Below, in pieces: positions 1-12,453 of a stretch of 64,000 nt of DNA. The DNA comes from Acanthaster planci. Taxonomy: Eukaryota; Echinodermata; Asteroidea; Valvatida; Acanthasteridae. The stretch is from NCBI RefSeq assembly GCF_001949145.1, contig NW_019091657.1, forward strand, positions 39,787-103,786. The letters are read 5' to 3'. How positions within the stretch are numbered: the stretch's first letter is position 1; every line of letters begins with the position of its first letter. Under the pieces are notes generated by a model. The model had not been told where the DNA came from and did no database searches. It saw only the letters and a list, made by a program, of their open reading frames with translations. The translations under genes were made by a program, and so were the position numbers.

Positions 1-1100
1 CAGAATTTTACACAGGGCTGGAGCATTCTAGGATTTCTTTTCCAATCTTATACTCTAGGTTTCACAGGCCGATGATTACACAGCAATGGGGTACACATAG
101 CATATACATTTACATATATATATGCTTGATCAAATTTCTTCAAATAACTTCTAGAATTTCTCTAACACCTATTTGTACATTTGTATATTTGTACACACTT
201 TACAGTAACAAAACCTTTATAATGGCAATTTGTGTTCAATTTCAGTTGAATTATACTGTGTCTACATAAACAAGTACAGTACTTCCCCGTATGTAGGCCT
301 ACATGTTCATGTGAGTTTGGAAATAACCTTCCTCCTGCTGCGTCCATGAGAAGTCATTTTGTAATCAAACTAAAGAGATGCTTTTGTCTGTATAACAGCG
401 AAGCTACATGTACAAGTACAGTTGTACAATTCAATTGGCACAGCACAATAGTACACACTGCATGTGTGCAGTACGTGCCTTGTGAATAAAACTCAAAATG
501 ACTTGCTTTTCTGTTACCTGCAATATCCAGCAACAGAACAAATATTGGATTTACATATACTTACACAGTACAATGGTCCAGAGCTGCTGATCTAAGCCAA
601 CCAACACCTGACACCCCTAATACCAAGCTAGCAGTCTCAACTAAACTTCCTTGAAAAGTGTTTATAACGTTCCTACTTGGACTTCACCAAGCTTGCTCCA
701 TCCACTAGCAGTACAACCAGGATCCTTACTAGTACACGGTCCATTTACTTGATGATTTCATGTATTGTAAACTTTGCCAAAATCTCCTTAAAAATAACCA
801 CTGCTGGAAGCAATACCAAGTTTCTAAGTTGAACAAAGCTGACATGTACATGTACTTTATGTCTGGATGAAAGAGAGGAGATTAATTGTTCTCCTTGTGT
901 ATGCCTATATGCTTTGACTACTCTCATTGACTTACTTATTGATCTTAGGGGGACACATCAGGGCCACTTAAACATCCTGTTTTAATCCCCCTTCACTCCC
1001 TATGTGAGTTCCTATGTGGGAATGCACCTAGAATTCACATACTGGTCAGATGTGTATGTACATGTACATGTAGGCCCATACAAAAACAACTTGAACATTA
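1..1100. other. No gene seen; AT-rich flank
   Basis: I see no exon, RNA gene or complete mobile element here. The stretch is AT-rich with scattered TACATGTA-type palindromes, for example near 410-425 and 1055-1075. The short open frames have no flanking splice signals and no protein-like composition. Confidence 0.6.
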
Positions 1101-1163
1101 CTTTAACCCTAACAGTCCTCAGTCCTCCAACAGGTGAAGGATTGAGGACTGTTAGGGTGAAAG
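1101..1163. repeat. Fold-back hairpin, 26-nt arms
   Basis: Two 26-nt arms (1101-1126 and 1138-1163) are inverted copies with two mismatches around an 11-nt loop. The arm contains TTAACCCTAACAGTCCTC. Its outer TTAACCCTAAC resembles the ends of the TTAA-flanked elements at 43465-43894 and 51323-51793, so it may be a minimal relic of a related element. That link is inference from the end sequence only. Confidence 0.75.
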
Positions 1164-1439
1164 TGCACTGTTATTATTATCATTTATTCCGCCAAACAAA
1201 AGTGAACCAAACAAATTAGAACATGTATATTAAAAAAAAAGACAAACATCAAACAACCAACCAAAAGAACCAACCAAGACCGATGTTACTTTTAATATGT
1301 AGTATTTATGATGGTTTTCACACACAGAAAATAGAAGTTAATTGTGTTGAGTAAAATGAGTGAAATTATCTAGTAATGGTGCACAGATGGTGCACTTCCC
1401 AAACTATTGCAGTGGATTAAATTTAAACTTTTAATACTT

Positions 1440-1660
1440 GCTTTCAGAGCCATTTGGGGCAATGGACCTGCTTATTTCAGTCTCCCACTTAAACAATTTA
1501 ACGAAAACCTGGAGCTATTTCAGCTCCAATTCTCGAAGGGAAACGTCCAAAGAAAATCAGTGCCGGAAATAGAACATTAAATGTCCGTGCCCCTTGGCTC
1601 TGGAATGACTTGCCTGTGTCATTCAGACAAATTACACTAAGAGAAATAACATGTAAACAT
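1440..1660 (+). mobile_element. LINE fragment, CR1/L2-like reverse transcriptase C-terminus
   Basis: Reading from about 1562 on the plus strand gives a peptide containing NVRAPWLWNDLP followed by SFRQ. This is the pattern (R-x-F/L-x-V-x-A-P-x-L-W-N-S/D-L-P) seen at the extreme C-terminus of CR1/L2-type LINE proteins. Only this tail is recognisable, and it stops just before the left end of the Tigger element. It is a short decayed remnant. Confidence 0.6.
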
Positions 1661-3452
1661 TTTAATATTTGCAATTATTTTTCAATGTACATGTACAGTA
1701 AACTCCGGCTAAGTCGACATCATACAAGTCGGTACATTGCTTGAGTCAGCTTACTAATAAAAGTCCAGAATGCCCCCAGTGTGTTTCCATTGAAATTTGT
1801 ATTTTCCAAGTCAACTTTTATAAGTCGTCATTTCGCTTAAGTCACCATCTTATTTTCAGCCCCTTTTCCAAATAGAACACAAGAACATTCCTGTTTAAGT
1901 CGGCATTTAAACAACCACACATTACAACTGCAACTTCCCTGCTACAGTTTGCAAGGAAATGGTGTCGAGTAAAAAGTCACACAGTATTGCTTACTGACGT
2001 CTGTTTATCGTCTGCTAATCAGCATGGCCCGTGATTGCTGGGTCTGCATTATGTTACTGCGAAGTCACAAGCTTTGCTCGGACAAATCCCTTATCAGCCA
2101 GTGTACACTCAAAAAAGCTTCTTATTCCAGTTCAAAAAAGTGGAAACTCGAGATGAAAACACATAAAGGAAAGTACCAGATAATCCTGGAATGAAAAAGG
2201 TGGATCTGGCTCAGAAGTTTGGCATTTGAGGAACCTTGTTTGACATCTTGAAAAACAAGGACAAGATCATTGAAGCTGTGGGAAAAAAACGATGCCAGAA
2301 ATGGCAGCATAAAGTGTGTCAAATAAGTAACTTTCGATGATGTGAATTCTGCCCTTCTCACATGGTACGGTAAACGTCTTGTTTGCCTGATTTCAAATCA
2401 ATGGAAAAATGTTGCTGGTGCAGCCCTGCAAAATTCGCCACTAACCTTGGCCATGAGGAACCCAAGAAACTAACCCAAAGTTGGATTGAGCAGTGTGCAA
2501 TCGGCAGAGTGCAAAGAGCAGGTCAATATGGTGGTGTTGATGCACTGTTTTTACCAAATGGAAGGAAAACTTCAACAAATTCTAGATAAATACCGTCCAA
2601 GGGACATATAAACAATGCAGACAAAACTGGCCTCTTCTGGCAGATACTCCCTGAGAACTCCCTCAGTTTCAAAGGGGAATCACACCACAGAAGAAATGCA
2701 TCACACTACTTGTGTGCACTAATATGGACGGATCAGAACAGTTACCGATGTACATGTATGAAGGACTAAAAGATCACATTTCTTCAAAAATGTACGCCAC
2801 TTGCTTGTCACCTACTCTGCAAATAGGAAGGCTTGGATAACATCGAGACGGTTTGACAAGTGTCTGAAAAAGCTGTATCACCACATGGTGACATCAAGGA
2901 AGGCAAATCGTTATGGTCATGGATAACTGTCCAGCCCACCCACAAAATGAATACAAAAACATCAAACTGGTATTCCTGCCACTGAACACCACAAGCTGCA
3001 CCCAACCCATGGAGGATGGTGTAATCAAAAACCTGAAGTTCCACTACTGACGGATTCTGGCAATGCATCCTCTGCAAGCAGCGGAGGGAATTCCCCCTTC
3101 AAGTGGGATCCTCTTGATGCACTGTTTGCCACTGTCAAGACTGCTTGGAGTCAGATGACCCAAGCTACAATAGCAAACTGCTTCGGCAGAGCTGGCTTTG
3201 CATGCCCACACCCTGATGAGACATGCCCAGCAGCCATTCCAACTGCCATGATGCCCCATACGCACAGGAAAATGAAGGGTAAGTAAACCAGTTCCGCAAC
3301 ACCCAGGAGAATCTGTCAGACATCTTCGGCCAAGACTGGATCCCACGTCAGCAGACAATGTCAGCACTGTGCGGAAGTTGGTGGAAATACCCAGGAGCTC
3401 ACTGATGAGGAAATTGTCAAATCTGTGCTGTCGGAAAATGCCAACTCAGATA

Positions 3453-3994
3453 CAGGGTGCAGACCACTAATTCAAGTGAGAATTTCTGACCAGCTCATTA
3501 GCATTAAAAGTGCCCCCACAGTATCTTTTGAAAAAGGAGACTGTTTGGCCCCCAAAATGGTGAGATTGTGTAAATCGTTGCCAGGATCAACTCCCTGGGT
3601 CTTTGAGCTTTAATATGAGGGCANNNNNNNNNNNNNNNNNNNNNNNNNNNNNNNNNNNNNNNNNNNNNNNNNNNNNNNNNNNNNNNNNNNNNNNNNNNNN
3701 NNNNNNNNNNNNNNNNNNNNNNNNNNNNNNNNNNNNNNNNNNNNNNNNNNNNNNNNNNNNNNNNNNNNNNNNNNNNNNNNNNNNNNNNNNNNNNNNNNNN
3801 NNNNNNNNNNNNNNNNNNNNNNNNNNNNNNNNNNNNNNNNNNNNNNNNNNNNNNNNNNNNNNNNNNNNNNNNNNNNNAGAATTTCATTTGTGTTTCAGAA
3901 ATCTCAGGGATGTTGGCATGCATGCTATTGGGCCCTGAACGGTGCTGATTTTACACTGTTTTCAATGGGGCTTGAATTAGTGGACTGTACCCTA
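3453..3994. mobile_element. Nested non-autonomous element inside the Tigger
   Basis: Inverted ends AGGGTGCAGACCACTAATTC (from 3454) and its reverse complement with two changes (3971-3993) bound about 540 bases that interrupt the Tigger transposase. The transposase sense resumes on the far side (an acidic stretch with EEPESTDDVE near 4006), so this is a later insertion. The ends (CAGGGTGCAG / TAGGGTACAG) look hAT-like, but a clean 8-bp target duplication is not visible, so the superfamily is uncertain. An assembly gap fills 3624-3877. Confidence 0.65.
3624..3877. other. Assembly gap (254 N)
   Basis: Unresolved bases lie inside the nested element. Open frames that run across the gap are artefacts. 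Confidence 1.
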
Positions 3995-5087
3995 CAAAGG
4001 CAGAAGAACCTGAATCTACTGACGACGTAGAGGCCCCTAGCAAGCCTGCACTGCCACCTTCTACTCCCAAGGCATTCAGTGCTCTTGATGTTATAAGGTG
4101 CTTTGCTTTGTTGACCGAAGTTTTCCTGGAAAGCCTGATTAAGTGAGGGATTGTGTAGAAACATTTCTTGTGGCTGAGAAGCCCAAGAGATCGAAACAGT
4201 CACAAATCACTGATTTCTTCTGAAAGGACAATGTATAAGAACTCTCTGGGTGGGTCCGTCACATGTATCTTTACATCAAATACTATAAGACTTTATCATT
4301 GTTTAGTCTTTGTGTATGATGTAAAGCATGGCTAATAATAGTTCCAAACAAATGTTTTTCAATGAAATAGAGTCTTCCCATTAATAATTTAAATTTGTGA
4401 GAAATTTCACCCTAGAGTGTATTTGAAATGCAAGCATTTCAACTGCTCCACTTGAACAAAATTATCTCATCTGAAGTTTTTGATATTGGCGAAATTTTGG
4501 ATCAAATTTGCAAGGTTGAAAAAGTTTACCAAAGACATTATTAAAGGAAACACAAAGGAACAGTAGTCAGGCGATGGGTGTTTTATTTTAAGGCTGTTTA
4601 ACTTTGCAATTTCCTACATGTTTTACATGTATGCACTGAACACAGCATTCGATCAAAAAGGGGTTTCCCCAATATTGTATCAGAGCAACTCAATACCTGT
4701 AGCCCTCTGGGTGTCTAGCATGCGTGCTGTGTATTTTGGGGGTCTTGTTATTGAGAGATGTGGTTGATTCACCGACCCACACGCACGTGCACACAAGCAT
4801 GCACAACACACGGTGTCTCAGCTCAATCCACTATGCATACATGCATCGCGTTGCTTGCTCACACTCACCTCAACCATGAAAAAGATTAAGCCAGAGTAAA
4901 ATCAAAGCCATGCTTTATGATTGGTGCGATGAATTACATGTACACTGTACAAGTACATGTACTGCATTCATGTATGTGCCTACATTGTAAGTCGGCAGAA
5001 TGACGACTTATAGCAGGTATCAACCTTCGCATAAGCCATCACAAATTTTCAAGCCCCCCCGTGCCAACTTAGCCAGAGTTTACTGTA

Positions 5088-7560
5088 CATGTACTTCTAA
5101 AAAAAAAATAACCTCAAAAGGGACCTTTGTAAAATATTTACTTGTGTATTATGTACATGTAGGAAAGAACTGTTTGCCAAAAATTGATCTCTCACTTTGA
5201 AATTTCTAAAATACACAACAACCAGTGTAACTTAGTGTACTCGTATGCAGGTGTTGCATAAAACTTTTGTAGTGATTGACAGCTCAATGACTAACTAGTC
5301 ATCCAGTAATTGCGAAGTATGATGTCTACATGTCAGAGGTGTGCCCCTACCATTTTGACTACACGCATTAAGACCCTTGGGTGATGTACACGTGTATATA
5401 CATTTTACATGTACAGAGAGAGAGACCAAACAGGACAGTGGAGACCTTGTTCATGATTCACAGATACATGTACCAGTATTTGTGATCCTGTGGATGCAAC
5501 AGTACGTGTACATACATGTATGTACATGTAGGTAGGCATCCTTCAGTTCTTGAGATGATGTCCATGCTGGTATTGACACTGACTCCATGACAATCCAAAG
5601 CATTTCCACTGGGAACAGTTGTTGAGTGGCTGTAGGTTGATCTGTTACCATTTTCCTGGGTTTTGGAGGGGATCAGAAAGAAGGTTGACAGAAAATGGGG
5701 CTTCCCTGTTTCAGCCAAACCATCTTGACAGATTACTTCTGTGTGAAAGAGATGATTTCACCCTCCAAAGCTTAGCGTTTGCTTGCGTCTACAAGGATTG
5801 GAGTTATGTGGTGTGTAGGGTTGGATGGAGGGTTGTTCCTTGACTGTTGTGAGCACCCTTCTGTCTGAAGTGATCTCTACGATCACTACATCCATATGAT
5901 CTTATGCAATCCCCGATGAGTTCAGGAACAGGGGCTGGCTCTGAAGCAAAAGAGTCATTGGCATCAACCCAGTGGCCTACCAGAGTACTAGCGGTCCAGT
6001 ACAGTGCTTGAATGACTGACATCCCATATGTTCTGTGGGTTGCCTTGCAGACAGCAGTTGCAGTACCTGTATCATGTCTCTCTGCAATAGGTGAAACTGG
6101 ATGTTCAGTGTTACATGTAAGTCCAATGTTGAGTCCAACGTCCAGTGAGTCCTCCTGGTCTTATGAACGGCCTGATGAGCAAGAAGCTCATGACTTTGTA
6201 GTGTTTTTGTTATCCTCCAGTTCCCTATCAGAGTATTCAAGTGATGCTGAAGGATGAATGATTATTGAGCAGCCTCAGATGACTTGGGTAGCTGAAGGAC
6301 GTACAGACGGTGGCTCCCCCACAAACGCTGTTGTTGCACTAGTGCAGTCAGAGCGGGTCACGGTATTAATGCTTTGTAAAGCTGCCATGAAGTCCGCCAG
6401 TGAAACACCATGATATTCTTTTCTAGGGGAGAGTGCCATGCCTTCTTCACCTTCAAATCGTCGAAGGAAATTAAAGATGTACATGTATGTTTTCTTGCAA
6501 TGCAAGGCTTTGGAAGTGGTACTACGATAAAAAGAATTCCTGATAAGTGTTCATATTCAGAATCCTGTCATCTGAAGCCTGGCTTGACTTCAACCTGGTT
6601 GAAGGGCCGGTCAGTTTTGCATTACTACATGAAAGTTAACCCCTGGAGTGCTGAGTTGTGAGCGATGTGTAGATAGGCCAGGTGGGGGCAAAAACCTTGA
6701 CGCCCACGGGGCCCATGCCAGACCTTTGAGCTCCAGCTGGAGTGTGAGTGATGTGTGTAAAGTTATCTTGACTGGGTACAGCAATCGGTGACCAGTGTGA
6801 AGTTTGTTTAATCATTCCTCCATGGTTCAATGCAGTTGGGTGTCATTGACAATTCCATGTATGACTGTGGATCCAAGTTCCAACTGGGACCCATCAGTTT
6901 TTAGGATCCAAGTGGGACCCATCTACCCTACCATTTTTCAAGTGTTTAGCTCTGGAGCCATCCAAAGAAATTTGTGTCTCAGCCTTTTTGGCCACAGTGC
7001 CCCTGTTGCTTGATGCTGTCATGAATGGGAAAGGGGGAGCAGAGGGAGACTTATTCCCCCCCACAAGAGGCAATTCCACACCAGGAGACTGACAGTTCGC
7101 CCCTGATAGGAGGTGAATGAACCCCTTTTCCTCTATGGGGTTCTCGGGAACTACATGTACATGTATGTACGTTGCTAACATCCTGGGCAGGAGAATGGTG
7201 CAAATGACTGACTACATGTACATGAGTATACCATAGAGCTGCGTATACATAGCTTTGTAAAGAGAAAAGAAAAAAATGAGGAACAGAGGGGGCTGCTTCA
7301 ATGGGAAAGGCTAGTCTACTTGGCGGTCCAGTCCTGCAACAATGCAGAATATACATGCAGTACACAGTTCATGGTCCTAGCTCTATGATAGAACACAGTA
7401 TACATGTACATGTATCAGTGAAGCAAGGAAGCTTGAACAATTAGAGTGTGTAAAATGGAATACAATTTGCTCTGATGCTACGAAAAAGAAGGGCAATTAT
7501 GGGTGTGGCTTTGCTATGCATTGCGCTACACAGAGGGTGCTCTACTGTTGATGAAACCTT
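5088..7560. other. No supported gene
   Basis: Several overlapping open frames of 60-105 codons occur on both strands between about 5450 and 7365. They lie in conflicting frames and none resembles a known family to me. Some of 5600-6560 could be an old degraded coding relic, but I cannot support a family. TACATGTA words are frequent (5085-5095, 5513-5530, 7153-7167). Confidence 0.4.
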
Positions 7561-7707
7561 AACAATAGAGGGATTTCACAATAGTGCCGTCTGCGCATAT
7601 CCGCATCGAAACCGAGGCTCTCTGTGTTGAACTTCATCGCGTGCGCCCACGGAGTCGACACAGTACATACAGTATCCCGTTCGTGTGACACCGATTCAGT
7701 TTTAACC

Positions 7708-7740
7708 ATGCCCACTGAACAAGATACACGACCATCGCAG
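7708..7740 (+). CDS. Possible first coding exon of an unidentified gene
   Basis: An ATG in a good context (AACCATGCC) opens 11 codons, MPTEQDTRPSQ, ending exactly at CAG before a strong donor, gtacgt, at 7741. About 150 bases upstream are CpG-rich relative to the surroundings (7580-7690), as a promoter might be. I could not find the next exon with confidence; the exon-like pieces at 12.3 and 21.2 kb lie on the same strand but cannot be linked from sequence alone. It could equally be chance. Confidence 0.3.
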
Positions 7741-10469
7741 GTACGTTAGTTCGCGGTAAATTGTTATTTTTTCTGTTGATTTATCGTGTCGAGTCATCCT
7801 GAAAGACTCTTCCACAAAAATTTGCAGCCTTAAAAGTCTGAATTTAACATACCTTTATGTATTTGTGTCTTGACTCCTTACTTTCAATCGTCTGATCGTA
7901 TTAAGAATGGAAACTGACACATACAGCCTCGTTTTCGAACGCTGAAGAGCGCAGATCAATGCTAAAAGCGTCGTATTGGGATCCCTCTATTGGCCTGATG
8001 GCACTACGGAAATATGCATGGGTAGATGCTAAGCCTACATGTACATGTATTAGGGTAAGACGAACACTGAAGACAGATACATGTACAATACACGTATTTT
8101 CTGCTCTAAAATGCTTCTTAACATATCATTTTTGTAATATCAACTATACCCCGGTACTACCAGTATCAGACAGGGCTTGACATGTACTTTTGAGTCGCAT
8201 ATTTTGACTCCTTGATACAGTGCACATACCTGCCAAGTCTCACACATTAGGCACGTGACACACGCATTTTGACCAAATCTCATGCTCGCACGCATCAAGC
8301 TCAAAATGTCACACATTCTGCAAATGATGACGATAATTCACAAAAACTCATGCATTGGACAAGGTCGGCCGCGTACATCAATTTGCTTTCTATATACTGT
8401 ACTGTACATGCGCACTGGACTGTATTACAGTATTAGCCTTCAGTCAAGGCTCACCTGGACACATGGCCCACACATGAAGAAGACAGGCTGTGCAGAGTGA
8501 GTGGCAAAGCTCGTGAATTGTGTGCGTCCTGAGTACACGCGTTGAGCTAGTCGCCACACGCGCCTTGATTAACGCCTATGCATTACTGATGACTCACGCC
8601 ACATGTAGGCCATCTCCGAAACCGGCTTCTAGAGCTTCGGCTAGGTCTACATGTATTTTCTCGGCATCTCCAGGTAGAGCGAAGACCTACACCTACCAGT
8701 AGGTCTAAACAACAGATCTGGATGCAGCATAAATAGATCGGCAACGCATGCTGTACTGCCGTACTATAAATTTTCCGTTCCGTCGTGGACGGGCGCTGTA
8801 GAATGTAGTACATGGGCCATGCACTCAAACTTTTTCCCAATTTTTTCATTGACATTTTGTATAAATGTTAACTTGAAAACATCATTTTCATGACACAGTT
8901 GAAAACATATCGCAATGTGATTTAGTTTTGCGATTTTTAAAAAAGAATTATAACGAGCCCCGAAGACATCCCAAGCATTTCATGCATTAACTTTCATGTG
9001 GTTTTGATGATGTCACCATGAATATTTTATTCAAATTATGACGTCACAATATGATTATGCATTATAATGGACGTGGGTTTCAATCGGACAAAACAATCTC
9101 ACGCATTGGAATTTCTAAAACTTGGCAGGTCTGACAGTGCATGTACATGCACACTGTATGGCATTGTTTGCTGCTGTAAAGTACATACATGTACACCTAC
9201 ATGTACCGGTACATGCAGGATGTTTTCTATCCCCTCGCTATATTCTTTGACAGAATTCTCACAGACAAGCAACCACTTCATTATTTTTCTGCAACTTAAG
9301 CTACTGGTACATATAGATGTGCGTGAACATGAGTAGAATTAGCAATACAAAGGTACATGTACTGTACATGTATATATTGGAAGCATCATGACAAACTGTG
9401 GACGAGGTAGATTAGGCATGCCTGATGACTGCCTGTAACCAATGTAAACAATAAAACGGGGGGGGCGGTATCAGCCAGTATTGAAGACTTGAATGGCACC
9501 CTGCTGAGATCATGCTGAGTCTGCTCCATTGACCAGCAGCAAACCTTCTGTCAGTACTACAGACATTTAATAAGTCATCAGCATTTAACTGCATTTTATT
9601 TTGAGGTTCATGTCAGTCTATTGGTTATTTATTATTAGTTTATTATTTTTGGTTTTCAAATGTTATCCCAAAAGGTGCTCAAAGAGAATAAAGAAGATCC
9701 TAGGTCACAAAAAGAAGGTGTAGTTCATGCCAATTTTAAAAAGTAGGAATGCATGAAATACACTGTAAAGGACAAATTAAATCTTTTTGAAATGAGGGGA
9801 CCACTATAACCTGCCTGAGTCCTTCCCCTTCCATCACAATATCATGGCCATTATTAAAACTAAGCTCAAAATCAGAATACAAATAGAAATTAAAAGGATA
9901 ATTTGACATCCAAAGCATTCATGGCTAAATGCATGTACATGTACATGAAGGTGCAATTTTTGCAAATTTGTTGACCGAGCAAATAGCAGTATTGCCATTG
10001 CTGCCAAATTTGAAGTAGTTAGATTTTAGTCCTAATCCCTTTGGTGCTATACAGTACCGGTATGTACTGTACATGTGTCATCTGAGAATCCAAACACCAT
10101 ACACTCTACCATACTGGTCTGGCAATGCCTTGCTATTAATGAAAGACTTTACATTAAACTGAAATTTGCATGAATGATTAAATAATTCTTTGGAAATTAA
10201 TATATCAAAGAAGGCATGAAGCTTGGCAAACGGAAAATAAAATAAAATGCATGATATTTTTGGTGCAATCAATCAAAGGTTGTGAACAAGCGGCAATACA
10301 TTTTGACAGAAGGAAAACGCTGAATGTGTACTACATGTACTTATATTCCACTAATGCTTATTTTTGCCACTAAAGATGTATCAACATACTGGTATGTAAC
10401 TAAAGATTTACTCAATAAATCTGACCATTCAGGGTTTACCTGCATTGATGCAACAACTTCACACGAATA
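7741..10469. other. No supported gene; possible intron
   Basis: Nothing here passes as an exon or a complete element. Around 8950-9060 there are TGATGATGTCACC and ATGACGTCAC words like those in the array at 17.1-17.8 kb. TACATGTA and ACCGGT words are dense between 9140 and 9380. The open frame on the minus strand around 10078-10272 looks protein-like for about 40 codons but has no recognisable family. Confidence 0.35.
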
Positions 10470-11990
10470 GTGTTCTACCTAGGATGAAATTAAAGGAAAA
10501 GGGCGACGTGCTGGATACGGTGGGTGAGGGGGGTGACTGGACATTATTTGTGACCTGAGGGCCCTGTTTAATATTTATTACGTTAAATATGACAGCTTTG
10601 TTTTAATCTCCCATCACATCATTCAATGTCATTCAGTCATTGCAATAAGCAAAATTATCAGTTTTACACTGACTTCTAAGTTCTACTCTTTTCTCCAATT
10701 TTTTGGGGGAGGGGACTTCGCTTTGTGGGTTTTTTTGCTTTTACTAAGGAAAGAGGCAAATGTCTAATAAATATCTGATCCACATTTCATTACTGCACAA
10801 TTGTATTTTACATGTGCTTGTTCTTGTTTGAGAAGCTCCATGGTACGAAATTGTTTTGCTGTGCATCAATGAAAACTAACTAGCTTAATAGGCCTTCACC
10901 TTGATTCTCATTTCATTTTGAAAAACTGCATACTGAATAGATTCTTAGGGTTTCATCTCAAAATGTATGATTTTTCTACGTACAAAAACAGGCATGCCTA
11001 CTTTAAAATTAACGTAATTCACCTAGGCCACTACCACTGTTTGTACTTTCTTGCTAGGTTCTAACATTTATGTCAAAAAGAATACGTCACATGATCATTC
11101 CAAACTTATTATAACAAGGTTAGATGTTTGTGCTGAAAATAAAAAAAGGTTGCTCTTAAAATACACGTAACAAACACACACTACCAAAATAAAAGAGAGC
11201 GATTAACGATACCAAAATTACGAAGGAAATGTGAAGATATGAAAACACGACAAGACTGTGCATGGATATGGTACTATGCTCGCACCGGCCACCGAGACCG
11301 CGTGTGTGCCACCAAAAATCGTCTTCTTGAACCACGACAAAGTACATCAAAATAACCATCGATATAAATGCATTAGAAGAAACTACAGAGAAAGACCAGG
11401 TTTGTGACAAGTTAGTTGTAGCTTAATTCGATCAGTTTTCGAGGTGACACTTTGAAAGGATCGGGCAACTACCGTGCTGCCAGCCATGCCATCGCGGCTA
11501 GGCTGAAGCTGTGCACACTCCCAAGCCATAGTCTGGCTCCAGACCTGTCTACGCTTGTATTACCTTGTCAGCAGTGCGACAGGGAACCAGTATTGTGCAT
11601 GCTGCGCGTAAGTGATTCTCCACAGAGCTGTGAAAACTTGGGTGTACGTGTGTACGACCTAGCTAGCTATGCCGCGCTGTAGAAGATTCGTTCGATTTCC
11701 GAGCAGTTTGCCTATGTTCCGGTGCCTTTTCGTCGGTGTTTTAAAAGAGCTTTTTTAAAATCTCTGACATGTCTGATTGCAATTTTTCTTTAACTTAATA
11801 TTAGCAACTCTTCCCCTGGAAAATATAAGCATATCGATTGTGTATTGGGGGATTTTCAGCGTGTCGGGGTTTTTGCTCAACATACATGTACATGTGTATC
11901 AGCCCAATATGCTTTTGAATGCCTGGCTAGAACACTGCACATGAAACACTTCTACACATGTATTTCATTCAATACTAATGAGAGAACTAA
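10470..11990 (+). repeat. 1.5 kb dispersed repeat, left copy of an inverted pair
   Basis: Read on the plus strand, this matches the minus strand of 48060-49560 over nearly its whole length with moderate divergence. Anchors include CATGGAGCTTCTC (reverse) near 10835-10850, CACCGAGACCGCGTG near 11288, CGGGCAACTACCGTGCTGCC at 11462 and TGCTTTTGAATGCCTGGC near 11910. Its first part also resembles 51870-51950. No coding frame survives in both copies. The family is unknown; it could be a large non-autonomous transposon. Confidence 0.8.
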
Positions 11991-12287
11991 CAATTGTAAA
12001 CAACTGGCACATCTACATGTGAACAAATAAAATTCCACTCACCCCTACTTCCAAAACAAGGATGTGTGGTTTTCAATAAGTACATGTACATGACCCTGGT
12101 AGACAGAATTTAGAAAAAGAAGGAGAGTTTCAACTCAAGTTGACATTTGAAGCATTGAGCCAGACAATGCCATAAAGTACAGCTAACCCAAAGGAATAAG
12201 TGAAAATTTGGGCACAAATACTAAATGTGACCTGGACTTTTTTTTATCATTTACAACTTCATTGATTATTCTTGATGTGACAGATAG
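11991..12287. other. No feature seen
   Basis: AT-rich sequence ends in a long pyrimidine run (12239-12250) that leads toward the possible exon at 12288. Confidence 0.4.
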
Positions 12288-12453
12288 AAAATGTGCTGAG
12301 ATCCATTCAAGTGAATCAGAACTAATGGAAACAAATGAAAGCATTTATTGTGAGATCAACGAGTGTGACACTTGGACCCACAGAATACCACCTCTGAATC
12401 AGGCTCCAACAGACACACTGACTGTATCATTACAGTCACTTGTCAATGGCTGA
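12288..12453 (+). CDS. Possible terminal coding exon, unidentified
   Basis: A strong polypyrimidine stretch (12238-12280) is followed by an AG ending at 12282-12287. The frame then runs about 55 codons to a TGA at 12451-12453 (CAEIHSSESELMETNES, then CEINECDTWTHRIPPL). The composition is protein-like and acidic, but I recognise no domain. The exact acceptor is not certain and no upstream exon is assigned. An alternative is a chance open frame. Confidence 0.28.

Larger units (their letters stand above)
2140..4223 (+). pseudogene. Tigger/pogo transposase pseudogene
   Basis: Fragments of one DDE transposase appear in order but in different frames. A CENP-B-like helix-turn-helix containing DLAQKFGI and GTLFDILKNKDKII lies at about 2195-2280. 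The first catalytic aspartate sits in NADKTGLFW at 2614-2640. The second catalytic aspartate is in VMDNCPAHP from 2916, followed by the family signature NTTSCTQPMEDGVIKNLK. LDALFATVKTAW lies near 3113, and the usual C-terminal SQITDFF ends at a stop at 4221-4223. Stops and frameshifts separate most of these blocks, and the nested element splits the region near 3453. Family known: pogo/Tigger transposases bind the terminal repeats and cut and paste the element. Confidence 0.88.
1696..5085 (+). mobile_element. Tigger/pogo-type DNA transposon with both ends
   Basis: The left end at 1696 reads CAGTAAACTCCGGCTAAGTC. The right end at 5085 is its inverted copy with few changes (CTTAGCCAGAGTTTACTG). 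Both ends are flanked by TA (1694-1695 and 5086-5087), the target duplication expected for Tc1/mariner/pogo elements. The interior carries a decayed pogo/Tigger transposase and a nested non-autonomous element at about 3453-3994, which also contains a 254-base assembly gap. The region from 4224 to 5085 is non-coding. The element is immobile now, since its transposase is broken in several places. Confidence 0.9.

Noticed and set aside
3504-3938. Open frames of 111-139 codons on both strands
   Set aside because: They run across the run of N and exist only because the unknown bases contain no stops.
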